A stretch of 64,000 nucleotides of DNA from Opitutaceae bacterium (GCA_015075305.1 JABTUS010000003.1:248001-312000); one strand, 5' to 3'. Counted from the stretch's first letter, positions 37,213-47,631 are shown. Notes: generated by a model not told the origin, from the letters alone. Translations and numbers: made by a program.

Positions 37213-40200
37213 ATGGCATCTCCTCTCGCACCCTCCTGTCCCTCTGTCGTTGCCGCGCTCACCTGCGCGGCGGGCGTTGGCGCGGATGCGCGTGCGGAGC
37301 CGGTGCAACAGAAAAACTATAACCTCCCGGGAGGGGACGCAGCGACCACCTTGAAGCGATTTGCCGCCGAATCCGGCGAGCAGATCGTTTATTTGGTGGC
37401 GAACGTCAGGGGACACAGAACCAAGGCGGTGGTGGGCAGGTTTTCGGCGCGCGAAGCGCTTGAACGCATGCTTGACGGAGCCTCCCTGGCTGCCTGCCAG
37501 GATCCGGCCACCGGCGCGATCGTCGTCGGACGGAAACGTTCCCCGCAGTTGCCGTCCGAATCCCGCGGGAGGGAAATCCCTGAACATCGAACCGAACAAC
37601 CTCCCGTGAAGAAAACGAACCTCATCACCCGAACCGCGGCCTGGCTGGCTGCTCTTTCCTCGTTGGCCAACGCGCAGCAGGTCTCATCCCCTGAAGCGCA
37701 GAATGACGTCATCGAACTCTCACCCTTTGTGGTCCAGGAAGAGGAGGGTGGCTGGGTCGCCACAGAAACCATCGGAGGCACCCGTCTGCGCACGAATTTC
37801 AAGGATGTGCCCAACCAGTTGGAGACGCTCACAAGGGAATTCATGCAGGACCTTGGAGTAACCAACTTCGATGACGCGCTCATCTATACGGCCAACTCAG
37901 AAAGCCGGAGCGAGTTCGCAGGCGGTGCTAACGACGCCCAGTTTCCCGGCTCGCCGGGCCGCATGAGAAGCCTGGGCGAGGGGACACTGTCGCGCAATTT
38001 CTTTCCGACACGGAGTCCCACGGACAACTACAACATCGATCGCGCCACGATCGCAAGCGGACCCAATGCGATTCTTTTTGGCCTTGGCAGCCCCGCAGGC
38101 ATTCTCGACGCGACACCGGCTCGGGCGCTCATGCGCAATCGCTATGGTTTTTCGCTCCAGTTTGATTCCGAGGATTCTAGGCGCGCCACGTTTGATGCCA
38201 ACTTTGTCGTGCTTCCGCAAAAGTTGTCGTTCCGTCTTATCGGGCTTACGAAGGACGGCTACACGGAAAAACAGCCCAACTACGATCACGACGATCGAAT
38301 CTACGGAGCCGTGACGTTCAAGCCCTTCAAACGCACCACGCTGAGCGTGCAGGCTGAACGCGTTGATCGCGCCTGGAATCGGGCCTCGCGGGTGGCTCCC
38401 TTCGACTTTATCACACCTTGGCTCCGCGCCGACCAGATTGCCGGCAGCGGGTACACGACAGCCAAGCCCATCTACAACAACAGCAGCTTCACCGGCATCG
38501 GCAGCAACCGCATTTTCACACAATCGGGCGAAAATCCGATCATGATCCAAGGGCAGGACCCGTCTCTCATGCGGAGCTGGCGAAACTCGGTCACTGTCCG
38601 AAGCCCCGGCACGCTGCCTGGAGTCGATCCCACGTTCGATGCCGGCGCCAATTATGGGCTGGTGGACCCCTCCCTGTTTCCCTTCGACGTGAACGTGATC
38701 GGCAATTCGCGCGTGAACGGGCTCGATGCCAGGAACGCAACCGTGATCCTCGAACAAACGATCGCGGACAATCTCTTCCTTGAGCTGGCCTACAACTACG
38801 ACAAGTCCGACAACGAGATTCTGACCTCCGGAGGCAATCCCAGTGGCACCAATATCCGTGTCATGGCTGACGCCAATCAGTACATCCCTGGCACCACGAC
38901 CCCCAATCCCCATGCGGGCGAGTACTACTATCAGGGCACCAGCGCGAATCGTCTCCAGTATTTCGATCGTGAGGACTGGCGCGCAACGCTTTCCTATGAA
39001 TTCGATGCGGGAAGGAACCTCGAAAAACGGCACACCTGGATGAAGTGGCTCGGGCGGCATCGCCTGTTGGGACTTTACTCGTTTTCAGAAGACCAGAGGT
39101 TGGATCAGAATGCCTTCCAGCGCCGCATTCTCGATGATCCCGTGATTCCAGGAGCGACCCTTAGGCCAAGAACGTTTCAGAACTGGGCCAATCATGCGTC
39201 GCGCATTCCCCAATTCCGCCACTATCTTGGCAATCCCTATGAGCCGACCGAGGCCTTCGGGCCGTTCTGGGGACAATGGATGCTCAAGGATGCCAATGGA
39301 AATCCCTACGAGCTTTATTACATTGCTCCCTTCCTTGCCGCAGACGGGAAGCGCCTGGGTGCGCAGCAGCCCGCGTCTGGCATCCGGAACAGGGTCGATT
39401 CCAGAATTCTCGTCTGGCAGGGGTATTTCCTGCCCGACCGCCAGCAGCGAGAGCGTCTCGTTCTGACTTACGGCTATCGCAAGGATGGAGCGCGCACGGC
39501 CACCCTCAACAGTGCTTCAATAGCACAGGACTTCTCTGGTCTGTATCCGGTGATGTGGGATGTGGACTATAATCCCTTCGGAGACAGGCAAACGGGCATC
39601 ACGCGCAATCTTGGTGTGGTTGCCCGTCCGCTGTCCTGGCTCTCGCTTTCCTACAACAAGTCAACCACGTTCAATCTCAGCATCGGCCGCTTCGGGCCCT
39701 TTGGCGAAACGCTGCCTGGTGCGGAGGGGGAGGGGCGGGACTATGGCGTTCGCATCGATCTCTGGCAGGACAAGCTCTCGCTTAAGGTAAACAGTTACGA
39801 AACCACCCTCGGACCCGCCAGTGCGATCCAGTTGATCAACAATTTCACGAATCAATTCAGGGGCGTTGAAAACCGTGTCATGGAATTGGATCCAACCCTG
39901 CCTCAGATCAATGTGAAGGATGGCAACCTGCGCGGCTTCCCCGTACTGGCCACTCTCAACTACAACATCTCCTCCTACAATTCCGCCAAGGGTTACGAAG
40001 CCGAACTGAACTTCAGTCCCACACGGAACTGGAATATTCGAGTCAATGGCTCGAAGGGAGAATCCACGGAAACCGACATCGGTGCGACCTGGAAAGACTG
40101 GATTGCGCAGCGACTTCCCGTCTGGCAGAGCGTCGTTGCGAAGAATGGCGAGGTGGACTCGACCGGCAAGCCCGTGAAGTGGACCACCGCGCCGTACGAC

Positions 40201-40689
40201 GACGCCAATCCCACCGGGCAGACACTCGCACAGTACTACCAGAGTCAGGTGGTTGGAAACGCAATTGCCTACATGGAGGCGGTTGACGGGCGTTCCAATC
40301 CCAACGTCCGCAACCTGCGGGTCAATGCGATCGTAAATTATCGGTTCACCGAAGGCAGGATGAAGGGTTTCAACATTGGCGCGGCCTACCGCCACCGTGG
40401 CGCACCGGTCATCGGATATGGCATCAAGGTGAGCGAAACTGGAACGACCGTTCTCGATCTCGATACCAAGTACAAGGGCAACGCGGAGCACTTCGTTGAT
40501 CTCTTGGCGGGATATAGGGGCAAAATGAAGGCCTTCGGCGGGTTCGACTATCGCGTCCAGCTCAACATTCGGAATCTGCTTAACGAAACCGACCTCGTAC
40601 CCAACCAGGCGCTGACAACGGGCGTTGTCTCCCAGGTTCTCACCGTCGATCGACGACTGATTACGGCCACATTCGGGGTTGATTTCTAA
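37213..40689 (+). CDS. TonB-dependent receptor with N-terminal STN signalling domain
   Basis: 1158 residues from the ATG at 37213. Order: signal peptide (about 1-29), STN domain (about 35-105, NYNLPGGDAATTLKRFAAES), and a linker. At residue 132 a second export-signal-like stretch begins (VKKTNLITRTAAWLAALSSL, then ANAQQ). The TonB-box-like IELSPFVVQEEE and plug follow, then a long barrel ending in TATFGVDF with the terminal Phe typical of outer-membrane proteins. A GTG at 37606 could start a shorter receptor with its own signal. Outer-membrane importer and sensor for the preceding FecI/FecR pair. Substrate unknown. Confidence 0.92.
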   Translation: MASPLAPSCPSVVAALTCAAGVGADARAEPVQQKNYNLPGGDAATTLKRFAAESGEQIVYLVANVRGHRTKAVVGRFSAREALERMLDGASLAACQDPATGAIVVGRKRSPQLPSESRGREIPEHRTEQPPVKKTNLITRTAAWLAALSSLANAQQVSSPEAQNDVIELSPFVVQEEEGGWVATETIGGTRLRTNFKDVPNQLETLTREFMQDLGVTNFDDALIYTANSESRSEFAGGANDAQFPGSPGRMRSLGEGTLSRNFFPTRSPTDNYNIDRATIASGPNAILFGLGSPAGILDATPARALMRNRYGFSLQFDSEDSRRATFDANFVVLPQKLSFRLIGLTKDGYTEKQPNYDHDDRIYGAVTFKPFKRTTLSVQAERVDRAWNRASRVAPFDFITPWLRADQIAGSGYTTAKPIYNNSSFTGIGSNRIFTQSGENPIMIQGQDPSLMRSWRNSVTVRSPGTLPGVDPTFDAGANYGLVDPSLFPFDVNVIGNSRVNGLDARNATVILEQTIADNLFLELAYNYDKSDNEILTSGGNPSGTNIRVMADANQYIPGTTTPNPHAGEYYYQGTSANRLQYFDREDWRATLSYEFDAGRNLEKRHTWMKWLGRHRLLGLYSFSEDQRLDQNAFQRRILDDPVIPGATLRPRTFQNWANHASRIPQFRHYLGNPYEPTEAFGPFWGQWMLKDANGNPYELYYIAPFLAADGKRLGAQQPASGIRNRVDSRILVWQGYFLPDRQQRERLVLTYGYRKDGARTATLNSASIAQDFSGLYPVMWDVDYNPFGDRQTGITRNLGVVARPLSWLSLSYNKSTTFNLSIGRFGPFGETLPGAEGEGRDYGVRIDLWQDKLSLKVNSYETTLGPASAIQLINNFTNQFRGVENRVMELDPTLPQINVKDGNLRGFPVLATLNYNISSYNSAKGYEAELNFSPTRNWNIRVNGSKGESTETDIGATWKDWIAQRLPVWQSVVAKNGEVDSTGKPVKWTTAPYDDANPTGQTLAQYYQSQVVGNAIAYMEAVDGRSNPNVRNLRVNAIVNYRFTEGRMKGFNIGAAYRHRGAPVIGYGIKVSETGTTVLDLDTKYKGNAEHFVDLLAGYRGKMKAFGGFDYRVQLNIRNLLNETDLVPNQALTTGVVSQVLTVDRRLITATFGVDF

Positions 40690-40735
40690 GCTATCAGTGG
40701 CGGCGCATTGGCAGTCCGTCATCAAGTACCGAACG

Positions 40736-40763
40736 GATTGCGTGCGGTGACACGCTCGCAATC
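40736..40763. terminator. Possible bidirectional terminator hairpin
   Basis: Arms GATTGCG and CGCAATC, with an additional inner GCGTG/CACGC pairing, lie in the 114-nt gap between two convergent genes. There is no strong T-run, so the call rests on position and stem only. Confidence 0.35.
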
Positions 40764-40803
40764 CTGCTCGTCCGAGGTGCCTTTGGGCAGGAGCTCCAGC
40801 CAA

Positions 40804-42210
40804 TCAGTTCGGATAGATCCAGAAGCGTTTGCTTTGCTGCTGGTAGGCTCTGGCCTGCTGCTGCCAGCGGTTGATCCAGGAGGGGATGTCGATGCGGGCG
40901 CCTTTTTTCACGAGGTCCTCGAAAAAGGCAGTCGAGCCGACGTGGCGGAGGAAGCCTTGCTGCATTCCCTTTGACGCGGCGCTGAAGGGATTGGGCGACT
41001 CCAGCCGGCAGGCGAGCTGCATGAGGTAGAAATTGAGCTCGGTCGGGCGCCAGTCATCCCAGTCGATCACCTCGACGTAAATCCCCGTGGCGGGTTCTCC
41101 ATTGCGCTTCTGCACGCTGACGCGGCGGAAGGCGAGTCCGGGGATGTGGAGCTTGAGGAGTTCCTTCTCAATCACCTCGCTCTTGATCTTGAGGTGCAGG
41201 ATGCCGCGGAAGGGATAGCGCTCGGCGACTCCATGGCGAAAGCCACCGAGGTAGGTGCCGAGTCCCGTCATCGGATAACCAACGCAGGCCGAGAAATCCG
41301 GAATGCGCGGCGAGGTGGGAACCCAGCGGAGGCCGGTCTCGGGCCAGCGCATGCTGCGTTTCCATCCGCGCATCGGAACGATCGTGAGGCGGCCCTTCGC
41401 GCGCGCCTCGGGCTTGATAGCCAGCACTCCCGGCGTGGCTGCGGCCAGGCGCGCGAGTTCGCCGATGGTCAGGCCGTGAACGTAAGGCACCGGGAACGCG
41501 CCGACGTAACTCATCCACTGGGGATCGAGCGGCGGGCCGTCGACCTTGAGTCCGCCGAGGGGATTGGGGCGGTCGAGCACAACCACCTCCACGCCTTCCT
41601 CGAAGCAGGCCTCCATCGTGTAACGCATGCAGCTCACGTAGGTGTAGCTGCGTGTGCCGACATCCTGCAGGTCGATCACCAGCGCATCGAGTCCCTTCAG
41701 CATCGCCTTGGTCGGCTTGCGGAATTGTCCGTAGAGCGAATACACGGGCAGGCCCGTGCGCGGGTCCCTGCGGTCGGGAATCTTGATCTCCGCAGCCTCG
41801 TTTCCGTAGATGCCGTGCTCGGGTCCGAAGAGGGCGACGAGTCTGACGTTCGGCGCTCGGCGCAGCACGTCGATCGTGCTCACGCCCTGGCGGTTCACTC
41901 CCGCGGGGTGGGTGAGCAGGCCGATGCGTTTTCCGGCGACGGCGGCGAAGTTCTGCGACTCGAGCACGTCGATGCCGAGCATCACCGGAAACGGCTCCTT
42001 CGGAGGGATCACCACCGGCTGACTGGCGAGCGGCAGCGGCAGGTGCGGTGCGGCTGCCGGCTCCGTGGGCGCCTCGCGTTTCGCGCCGCCGGGTCGCGTC
42101 GGAGCCTGACCCGTTGTCGCGCTGGACGCGCAGCCTTGCGTGAGCAGGAGCGCGGTCAGGAAACAGGCGAGGAACGAGGCGGAGATCAGGAGGCGCGCGC
42201 GTGAAAACAT
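40804..42210 (-). CDS. namZ: DUF1343 / NamZ-like exo-N-acetylmuramidase lipoprotein
   Basis: 468 residues from the ATG at 42210. Signal with lipobox (LLLTQGC) indicates a lipoprotein. The N-terminal DUF1343 domain is clear: GKRIGLLTHPAGVNRQGVST, LVALFGPEHGIYG, LVIDLQDVGTRSYTYVSCM and VVVLDRPNPLGG. The C-terminal domain starts near GRLTIVPMRGWKRSM. The family (GH171) removes N-acetylmuramic acid from the non-reducing end of peptidoglycan fragments. An in-frame ATG at 42318 exists but would place the signal internally. Start of the minus-strand downstream set with DUF1653 and FucI-like genes upstream. Confidence 0.87.
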   Translation of the reverse strand: MFSRARLLISASFLACFLTALLLTQGCASSATTGQAPTRPGGAKREAPTEPAAAPHLPLPLASQPVVIPPKEPFPVMLGIDVLESQNFAAVAGKRIGLLTHPAGVNRQGVSTIDVLRRAPNVRLVALFGPEHGIYGNEAAEIKIPDRRDPRTGLPVYSLYGQFRKPTKAMLKGLDALVIDLQDVGTRSYTYVSCMRYTMEACFEEGVEVVVLDRPNPLGGLKVDGPPLDPQWMSYVGAFPVPYVHGLTIGELARLAAATPGVLAIKPEARAKGRLTIVPMRGWKRSMRWPETGLRWVPTSPRIPDFSACVGYPMTGLGTYLGGFRHGVAERYPFRGILHLKIKSEVIEKELLKLHIPGLAFRRVSVQKRNGEPATGIYVEVIDWDDWRPTELNFYLMQLACRLESPNPFSAASKGMQQGFLRHVGSTAFFEDLVKKGARIDIPSWINRWQQQARAYQQQSKRFWIYPN

Positions 42211-42274
42211 TCGGCAGTGGGTGATGAGCGGTGATGAAGGAAGCGTGTGAATCGGAAAAACGCGAGGCGCGCGG

Positions 42275-42517
42275 TCATTGACCGGCGATGCGTGCGAAGC
42301 GGGGCTGTATCCGTCCATCCACTACAACGGATTCCAGGAACATGTCCCGCGGCCGGACCCAGAGCGCGGTGGTGTCGCCGTAGAGCGCGCGATAGAGCAC
42401 AAGCACCTCGAGCGTCTCGCTGTGGCGCACAAGACCCTCCACGCGGTACTCGTTTCCCTTGTAGTGGCGGTAACGGCCCGGGCGGGGTTCGGCTGGCAGC
42501 GGTGGAAGGTCGGACAT
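42275..42517 (-). CDS. DUF1653 family small protein
   Basis: 80 residues. The whole protein is the DUF1653 domain: GRYRHYKGNEYRVEGLVRHS, ETLEVLVLYRALYGD, LWVRPRDMFLESV. Function unknown; the domain resembles a small beta-barrel. It starts 6 nt after the FucI-like gene stops and ends 64 nt before the NamZ-like gene, so all three may be co-transcribed. Confidence 0.85.
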   Translation of the reverse strand: MSDLPPLPAEPRPGRYRHYKGNEYRVEGLVRHSETLEVLVLYRALYGDTTALWVRPRDMFLESVVVDGRIQPRFARIAGQ

Positions 42518-42523
42518 GAAAAC

Positions 42524-44152
42524 TCAGAACGGTTTGCCGTCGGCCCTGGTTCCGCAGAGGCTGACCTCGAGGCCGAGTTCCGCCGCGAGCGCGGCCTTGG
42601 TGTAGAGGGCGAGGTCGGCCTCCTTCGCGCTGTTGGCATAGGCGACCTGGATGTGATTCGCCTTGTGGCGCGCCATCATCTGGTCGCGCGACACGCCGTA
42701 GGTGACCGCGTGCATGATCGGCCACTGCACGGTCGTTTCGTTCCAGCGGCGCTGCGTCTCGGCCTCGGGGAGCGCGATGGCCTTGGCGCGGCCGAGGTCC
42801 ATCTTGAGTTTGCCGTTCTCGATGAAAATGCGGCTCCAGACGATCTCGCCGGGTTTGGCGACGCCGCGCAGCGAGCCGCCGCCGAGACGGAAATACATCG
42901 GGGGCTGGCGCATCGAGTCGGAACCAGCCCAGCCGCCGACGTGATGATCGGCCGGCGCGCTGCCGGAGATCAGGAAAACCCAGACGTAGTCCTTCGTCGT
43001 GCCGCTGGCATCGTAGTCGCCCCAGCGCAGGTCGTGCAGCGTGTTCGCCCGCGGCTGACCGAGCGCCTTGTGCACGCGATCGGTGAAGAGCCCGTCAAGG
43101 CCCGCGCATTCGTCGACCTCGTTGAAGTGGGGAATGGGTTCGCCGTCGCGGATGACGGTGCCGTCCGCGCGCCTGACGGGGGGGCGCTCGGTCGAGTTGA
43201 GCGTGCCTTCGACCAGGTCGCTCGCGGGCAGCAGGTCCTTGAGCCCCTGCTGGTACTGGATGCCGATGGTTTCGGCACCAAACTCGTCGGCGATGCGCAC
43301 GGCGGCGACGTAGGTTTTGCACTGCCAGAGCACCTGCCGCTCGGTGAGCTCGGTTTCCTCGTCCGTCCCGAAGTGGAAGGTGAAGCCCTTGGCGCGGTAC
43401 CAGTCGAACACCTCGCGCGCCTCGGCGTCGGTAACCTGTGTCGCGCCGTAGTAGAGCGCGGACTGGGAGAGGCGTTCCTTGTAGACGCCGGTGGAGAAGA
43501 GCAGTTCGTCCGGGATGATGGCGTTGAACATGCCCATGCATCCCTCGTCGAAGACGCCCATGATCGCCTTGTGGCGCCGAAGGTTGTCGGCGATCTTCCG
43601 CGCGACGCTGCGGGCCTTCGGCGGAACAGTGGCGCGGGCGATGGGGCGCACGTGCGTGGTGCGGTGCTTTACGACGCCGGTTTTCAGCCATTGGGAGAGC
43701 CCGCCGAGAAACACGACGTCCTCGAAGGTTTCACTCCAGAGCGTCGAGTAGGGCACGCGCGCCTTTGTGAGGGAGCCGTTGAGATTCAGCATGCCGACCA
43801 GGCCGGGCCAGGTGCCGGACCAGTTGGCGACGGTCAGGATCGGGCCGCGGTGCGAGATGAGTCCGGGGAGGACGTGATGCGAGTACTGCCAGACCGACTC
43901 CGCGACGATCAGCGGCGCGGTGGGGTCGATTTCCGAAAAAATCTCCATGCCCTCCTTCTGAGATCCGATGAACCCGTGCTTCAGCGCATGCTTGTAGGGG
44001 TGAGCCCGGCGCAGCGTCCAACCGAGCGATTTCACGACGGCCGTGAGCCGCTTTTCCATGGCCGCCTGGGTGGACCAGCATTTTTCGTTGGCTGACTGGC
44101 GGAGGTCTCCGCTGGCAATCAGAAGAACTGTCTTGCGGGAAGTTTTTTTCAT
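42524..44152 (-). CDS. L-fucose/L-arabinose isomerase-like protein
   Basis: 542 residues from the ATG at 44152 (an earlier in-frame ATG at 44194 adds only spacer). FucI/AraA fold features: [58 protein letters not shown] with acidic metal-ligand candidates, and [10 protein letters not shown] in the C-terminal domain. The segment [17 protein letters not shown] near the end matches the FucI C-terminal domain. Probably interconverts an aldose and ketose, but it diverges from true FucI and the substrate is open. Upstream gap of 168 nt to the BON protein holds nothing recognisable. Confidence 0.75.
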   Translation of the reverse strand: MKKTSRKTVLLIASGDLRQSANEKCWSTQAAMEKRLTAVVKSLGWTLRRAHPYKHALKHGFIGSQKEGMEIFSEIDPTAPLIVAESVWQYSHHVLPGLISHRGPILTVANWSGTWPGLVGMLNLNGSLTKARVPYSTLWSETFEDVVFLGGLSQWLKTGVVKHRTTHVRPIARATVPPKARSVARKIADNLRRHKAIMGVFDEGCMGMFNAIIPDELLFSTGVYKERLSQSALYYGATQVTDAEAREVFDWYRAKGFTFHFGTDEETELTERQVLWQCKTYVAAVRIADEFGAETIGIQYQQGLKDLLPASDLVEGTLNSTERPPVRRADGTVIRDGEPIPHFNEVDECAGLDGLFTDRVHKALGQPRANTLHDLRWGDYDASGTTKDYVWVFLISGSAPADHHVGGWAGSDSMRQPPMYFRLGGGSLRGVAKPGEIVWSRIFIENGKLKMDLGRAKAIALPEAETQRRWNETTVQWPIMHAVTYGVSRDQMMARHKANHIQVAYANSAKEADLALYTKAALAAELGLEVSLCGTRADGKPF

Positions 44153-44320
44153 AAAGAGAGAGGAGCGGCCGGCCCCCGGGTTGAGGGCAGGCACGCTCCA
44201 ATGAACCTCAAATCATGCCGCCGCGCATAGTCGAAAACGTGCGACAGGGAAAAAATTCGCTCCACCGCTGAACCCAATTCGACGGGCGGAATTACCCCTG
44301 GCTGAAATTGCGCCGCGAAG

Positions 44321-44863
44321 CTACGGTGCCTTGACCTTGAGTCGCGAGGTGACGTCCGTGACGCCGTCGGTGTCGAGCGCGACGGCAATGGCGTGGCCGA
44401 TCAGCGAGGCGTTGGCGACGGTGCCGGCGAGGGAGACGTGCCCGCTGTCGACGTCGATGTTGATGTCGATCGCGGACAACTGGCTGTCCAGGACGTACTT
44501 TGCCTTCAGGACGGTCAGGATGCGCGCGTCGCTGAGTTCCACTCCCGCCTGCTTGGCGCGCGTGCGGACGATTTCCTTGCCGCGACTCAGGTCCTCGCGG
44601 ATGTCGTCGGGCGTGAGTTTCCAGTCCTGCAGCTTTTGATTGATTGCGTTGCCGGCGTCGCGCGTGAGGTCGCGCGCCTGCTCCCGCAGGCTGCGCGAAC
44701 TCTTCTCCGCGGGAGGAGCGGTGGGAGCCGGGGTCGGGGTGGGCATGGCGGCCGCGGCTGCGGCGGAGGAGGCGGCCGCTTCGCGGGCCTCCTTTTCGCG
44801 ATAGAGGTGGTAGGCGAAGGCGCCGATGACGCCGCCGAGGAGGAACACGAGGAGCGTTTTCAT
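44321..44863 (-). CDS. BON-domain envelope protein
   Basis: 180 residues. One N-terminal membrane helix ([18 protein letters not shown]), a low-complexity Ala/Pro linker (residues about 30-55), a helical stretch, and a C-terminal BON domain from about residue 115 ([36 protein letters not shown]). BON proteins such as OsmY bind the envelope or phospholipids. Monocistronic, divergent from the SDR gene. Specific role unknown. Confidence 0.82.
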   Translation of the reverse strand: MKTLLVFLLGGVIGAFAYHLYREKEAREAAASSAAAAAAMPTPTPAPTAPPAEKSSRSLREQARDLTRDAGNAINQKLQDWKLTPDDIREDLSRGKEIVRTRAKQAGVELSDARILTVLKAKYVLDSQLSAIDINIDVDSGHVSLAGTVANASLIGHAIAVALDTDGVTDVTSRLKVKAP

Positions 44864-45015
44864 GGGAAGGGATGCAGCGTTTGTGCGGCAGACCGCGGTT
44901 TGGCAACAGTGTTCGCGTTTGGATTGAAGAATGCTTGCAAATGCCCGCCCTTTCGTCGGCGGGCGGAGGCTTTTGCTTTGAATGCATTTGCGGGTTGGGG
45001 CACGGTCATCCGCCT

Positions 45016-45798
45016 ATGTCGAAGAAGTTTGCCCTCGTCACCGGAGCGTCCCGTGGAATCGGCCGCGGCATCGCCATTGAACTCGCCAAGGCCGGCTGCA
45101 GCGTGGCCATCAATTATGCCGGCAATGCTGAGGCTGCGAACGAGGCGCTCGGCCTGGTGCGCGCTGCGGGCGGGGACGGCTTCATTGTGCAGGGCGACGT
45201 CGCGGTGGCCGCGGACCGCAGCCGGCTGGTCGCCGAGACGGTGAAGCGGTTTGGCAGGCTCGACCTGCTCGTGAACAATGCGGGGGTTGCACCGAAGGTG
45301 CGCGCCGATCTGCTTGATGCGGGCGAGGAGAGTTTCGACCGCCTGTTCTCGATCAATCTGAAGGGGCCGTATTTTCTCACGCAGCTCGTTGCGAAACAGT
45401 TTCTCTCGCAGGCTCCGGATGAAAACGGTTTCCGCGGGCGCATCGTGAACATCACCTCGATCTCCGTCTACACGGCGTCGATCAACCGCGGGGACTACTG
45501 CATGGTCAAGGCGGGGCTCGCGATGATGACAAAACTCTTTGCCGACCGCCTCGCAAACGACGGCATCAATGTCTATGAAATCCGCCCCGGTGTGATCGCC
45601 ACGGACATGACCGGCGGCGTGAAGGAGAAGTACGACAAGTTGATCCTGCAGGATGAGCGCGGCATCACGCCGATCCGCCGCTGGGGGCGTCCGGAGGACG
45701 TGGGGCTGGCGGTGCGCGCGATCGCCGAGGACCGGTTTCCGTTCTCGACCGGAGCGGTTTTCGATGTCGACGGCGGATTCGGCCTGCAGCGGCTCTAG
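45016..45798 (+). CDS. Short-chain dehydrogenase/reductase, 3-ketoacyl-ACP reductase-like
   Basis: 260 residues. Cofactor motif [24 protein letters not shown] in [11 protein letters not shown], and the catalytic set Ser (NITSISVY), Tyr-x-x-x-Lys (DYCMVK). Start at 45016; a longer open frame upstream overlaps the divergent BON promoter. The Arg in the cofactor loop suggests NADPH. FabG-like, but the PRxxATDMTGG loop and a lone position are also seen in sugar-alcohol reductases, so the substrate is uncertain. Confidence 0.88.
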   Translation: MSKKFALVTGASRGIGRGIAIELAKAGCSVAINYAGNAEAANEALGLVRAAGGDGFIVQGDVAVAADRSRLVAETVKRFGRLDLLVNNAGVAPKVRADLLDAGEESFDRLFSINLKGPYFLTQLVAKQFLSQAPDENGFRGRIVNITSISVYTASINRGDYCMVKAGLAMMTKLFADRLANDGINVYEIRPGVIATDMTGGVKEKYDKLILQDERGITPIRRWGRPEDVGLAVRAIAEDRFPFSTGAVFDVDGGFGLQRL

Positions 45799-45830
45799 GC
45801 GGCGTTCGCCGCTCAAGCCCGCGCAAGGAA

Positions 45831-46874
45831 ATGATCGCACGCTGTCAGGCTGGATTCGAGGATCTGCTCGCCGCGGAACTGCGCGACGCGGGAAGTCGCG
45901 TGCTGCAGGAAGGGCCGGGCTGGGTGCAGGCGGAGGCAGCGGGGTCGACTTCGGGTGCTGTGGATGCCTCGACGGGTGTGCGCCGACTCGCGGACGATCT
46001 GGTGTTTTCGCATCAGGTTCTGATCGATCCCGTGGAGGTGCGCGAGGAGACGGTCAATGCGCTGGCGCAGCGGCTGGCCGGGTTGTTTTTTGAAAGGCTC
46101 GGCGGGGAGCGCGTCGAGCAGCCATGGCCGTGCGTCTTTGATTTTCCCGGGGAGATCGTCGGGCTGGGGCGCCGCGTGGGGGGCGTCGAAAAGGCGTTTC
46201 ACGAGATCATTCGGAAACGCATTTCGCGCGTCGCGAAACTCGCGCAGCCCGACTGGCCGCGGGCGCCGGGACTGCATCGCGGCTGGGTGGTGGTGTTCAC
46301 GGATTTTGGACGGGCGTTCGCCGCGCGCGAGATCTGGCTGAACGGACAGCGCCGCATGGCGGATGACGAGCGTGCCCCTTCGCGCAGTTATCTCAAGGTC
46401 GAGGAGGCGTATGTCGTTTTCGGCCGCGAGCCGCGCGAGGGCGAGACTGTCGTCGATCTCGGCGCCGCGCCGGGCGGGTGGAGCTACAGCGCGGCGAAAC
46501 ACGGCGCGCGCGTGCTCGCGCTCGACAACGGGCCGCTGAAGGGCGGGGCGCTGGATCATCCGAACATCGAGCACCGCCGCGTCGATGCCTTCGGCTTCAC
46601 GCCGGAACCAGGCGCGGTGTTTGACTGGATGTTCTGCGATCTCGTGGAGGATCCGAATCACGTGCTCGAGCACATTATCCGGCCCTGGCTTTCGCAGGGG
46701 TGGTGCCGGCGGTTCGTGGTGAATCTCAAGTTTGGACGCGTGGCGCCCTTGCCATTTCTGAAGCAGATCCGCGCGGCCGATGGCGTGTTTGCACGGCATG
46801 CCCCGGGCTTTCGCGTTCGCCACCTGTATCACGATCGCGAAGAATTCACGGTCGTGGGAGAGGTGATGCACTGA
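45831..46874 (+). CDS. rlmM: 23S rRNA 2'-O-ribose methyltransferase, RlmM-like
   Basis: 347 residues. N-terminal THUMP-like portion (RCQAGFEDLLAAELRDAGSR), then the FtsJ/RrmJ-type methyltransferase with SAM motif VVDLGAAPGGWSYSAAKHG and the K-D-K-E tetrad region (SRSYLKVEEAY, DWMFCDLVEDP, FVVNLKFGR, EEFTVVGEV). RlmM modifies C2498 of E. coli 23S rRNA. The following SpoU gene starts 1 nt after the stop, so the two form an RNA-modification operon. Confidence 0.9.
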   Translation: MIARCQAGFEDLLAAELRDAGSRVLQEGPGWVQAEAAGSTSGAVDASTGVRRLADDLVFSHQVLIDPVEVREETVNALAQRLAGLFFERLGGERVEQPWPCVFDFPGEIVGLGRRVGGVEKAFHEIIRKRISRVAKLAQPDWPRAPGLHRGWVVVFTDFGRAFAAREIWLNGQRRMADDERAPSRSYLKVEEAYVVFGREPREGETVVDLGAAPGGWSYSAAKHGARVLALDNGPLKGGALDHPNIEHRRVDAFGFTPEPGAVFDWMFCDLVEDPNHVLEHIIRPWLSQGWCRRFVVNLKFGRVAPLPFLKQIRAADGVFARHAPGFRVRHLYHDREEFTVVGEVMH

Positions 46875-46875
46875 C

Positions 46876-47631
46876 ATGAACAAACGCGAACTCGTCATCT
46901 GCGGCATGACGGCGGTCCAGGCGCGGTTTCGGCGCGATCCGGCGTCGATGCTTCGCCTGTTTTTCGACGAGCCGACGTCCCGCCGGATCGGACCGCTCTG
47001 CAAGGCGCTCGCCGCGGCGCGCAAGGTGTACCGCTGCGTGGATGCCGGGGAACTCCAGATCATTTCGGGCACGGTGCATCATGGCGGCATTGTGGCTGTG
47101 GTGACTGCGCCGGTGCTCCGTGCACCGCTTCCCGCGGATGTGGCCCGCTGGGCGGAAACGCGGGCGCCGCTGCTGCTGCTCGACCGGATCGGCAACGCGC
47201 ACAACCTCGGCGCACTGGCGCGCACCGCGGCGTTCTTTGGCGTGGAGCACCTCATCCTGCCATTCTCACCGCAGGCGGCGCTGCCGGGCGAGGCCGCCTA
47301 CCGGGTGGCCGAAGGCGGGCTGGAGCATGTCACGGTCTGGCGGGTCGGGCTGCTGGCCCGATTCATCAAGGATCTGATCGCCGCGGGCTACGACGTGGTC
47401 GGCGCGGCGACGCGCGGCGGCCGCGCGGATGCGGCCCCGACACCGGACCGACCCGTTGCGGTGGTTCTCGGAAACGAGGAGCAGGGACTCGCGGCGGATG
47501 TGGCCGATGCCTGCACGCGGTTGGTGACTCTTGCCGGTTCGGGACGCGTCGAGTCGCTCAACGTGTCGGTGGCTGGATCGATCGTGATGTGGGAGTCATT
47601 CGGAAAACGCATCCAGAGTAGTTTGAAGTAG
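46876..47631 (+). CDS. SpoU-family RNA 2'-O-methyltransferase
   Basis: 251 residues. N-terminal substrate-binding portion (ICGMTAVQARFRRDPASMLR), then the SPOUT domain: motif 1 LLLLDRIGNAHNLGALARTA (catalytic Asn/Arg), motif 2 VAVVLGNEEQGLAADV, motif 3 GRVESLNVSVAGSIVMWESF. These form the knotted SAM site. Resembles TrmH/YfiF. Methylates a ribose of tRNA or rRNA; the position is not determinable. Translationally close to the RlmM-like gene. Confidence 0.92.
   Translation: MNKRELVICGMTAVQARFRRDPASMLRLFFDEPTSRRIGPLCKALAAARKVYRCVDAGELQIISGTVHHGGIVAVVTAPVLRAPLPADVARWAETRAPLLLLDRIGNAHNLGALARTAAFFGVEHLILPFSPQAALPGEAAYRVAEGGLEHVTVWRVGLLARFIKDLIAAGYDVVGAATRGGRADAAPTPDRPVAVVLGNEEQGLAADVADACTRLVTLAGSGRVESLNVSVAGSIVMWESFGKRIQSSLK

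Noticed and set aside
42278-44095. 605-codon plus-strand open frame opposite the FucI-like gene
   Set aside because: Antisense shadow of a conserved gene; no domain and an Ala/Arg/Asp/Glu/Val-biased composition.
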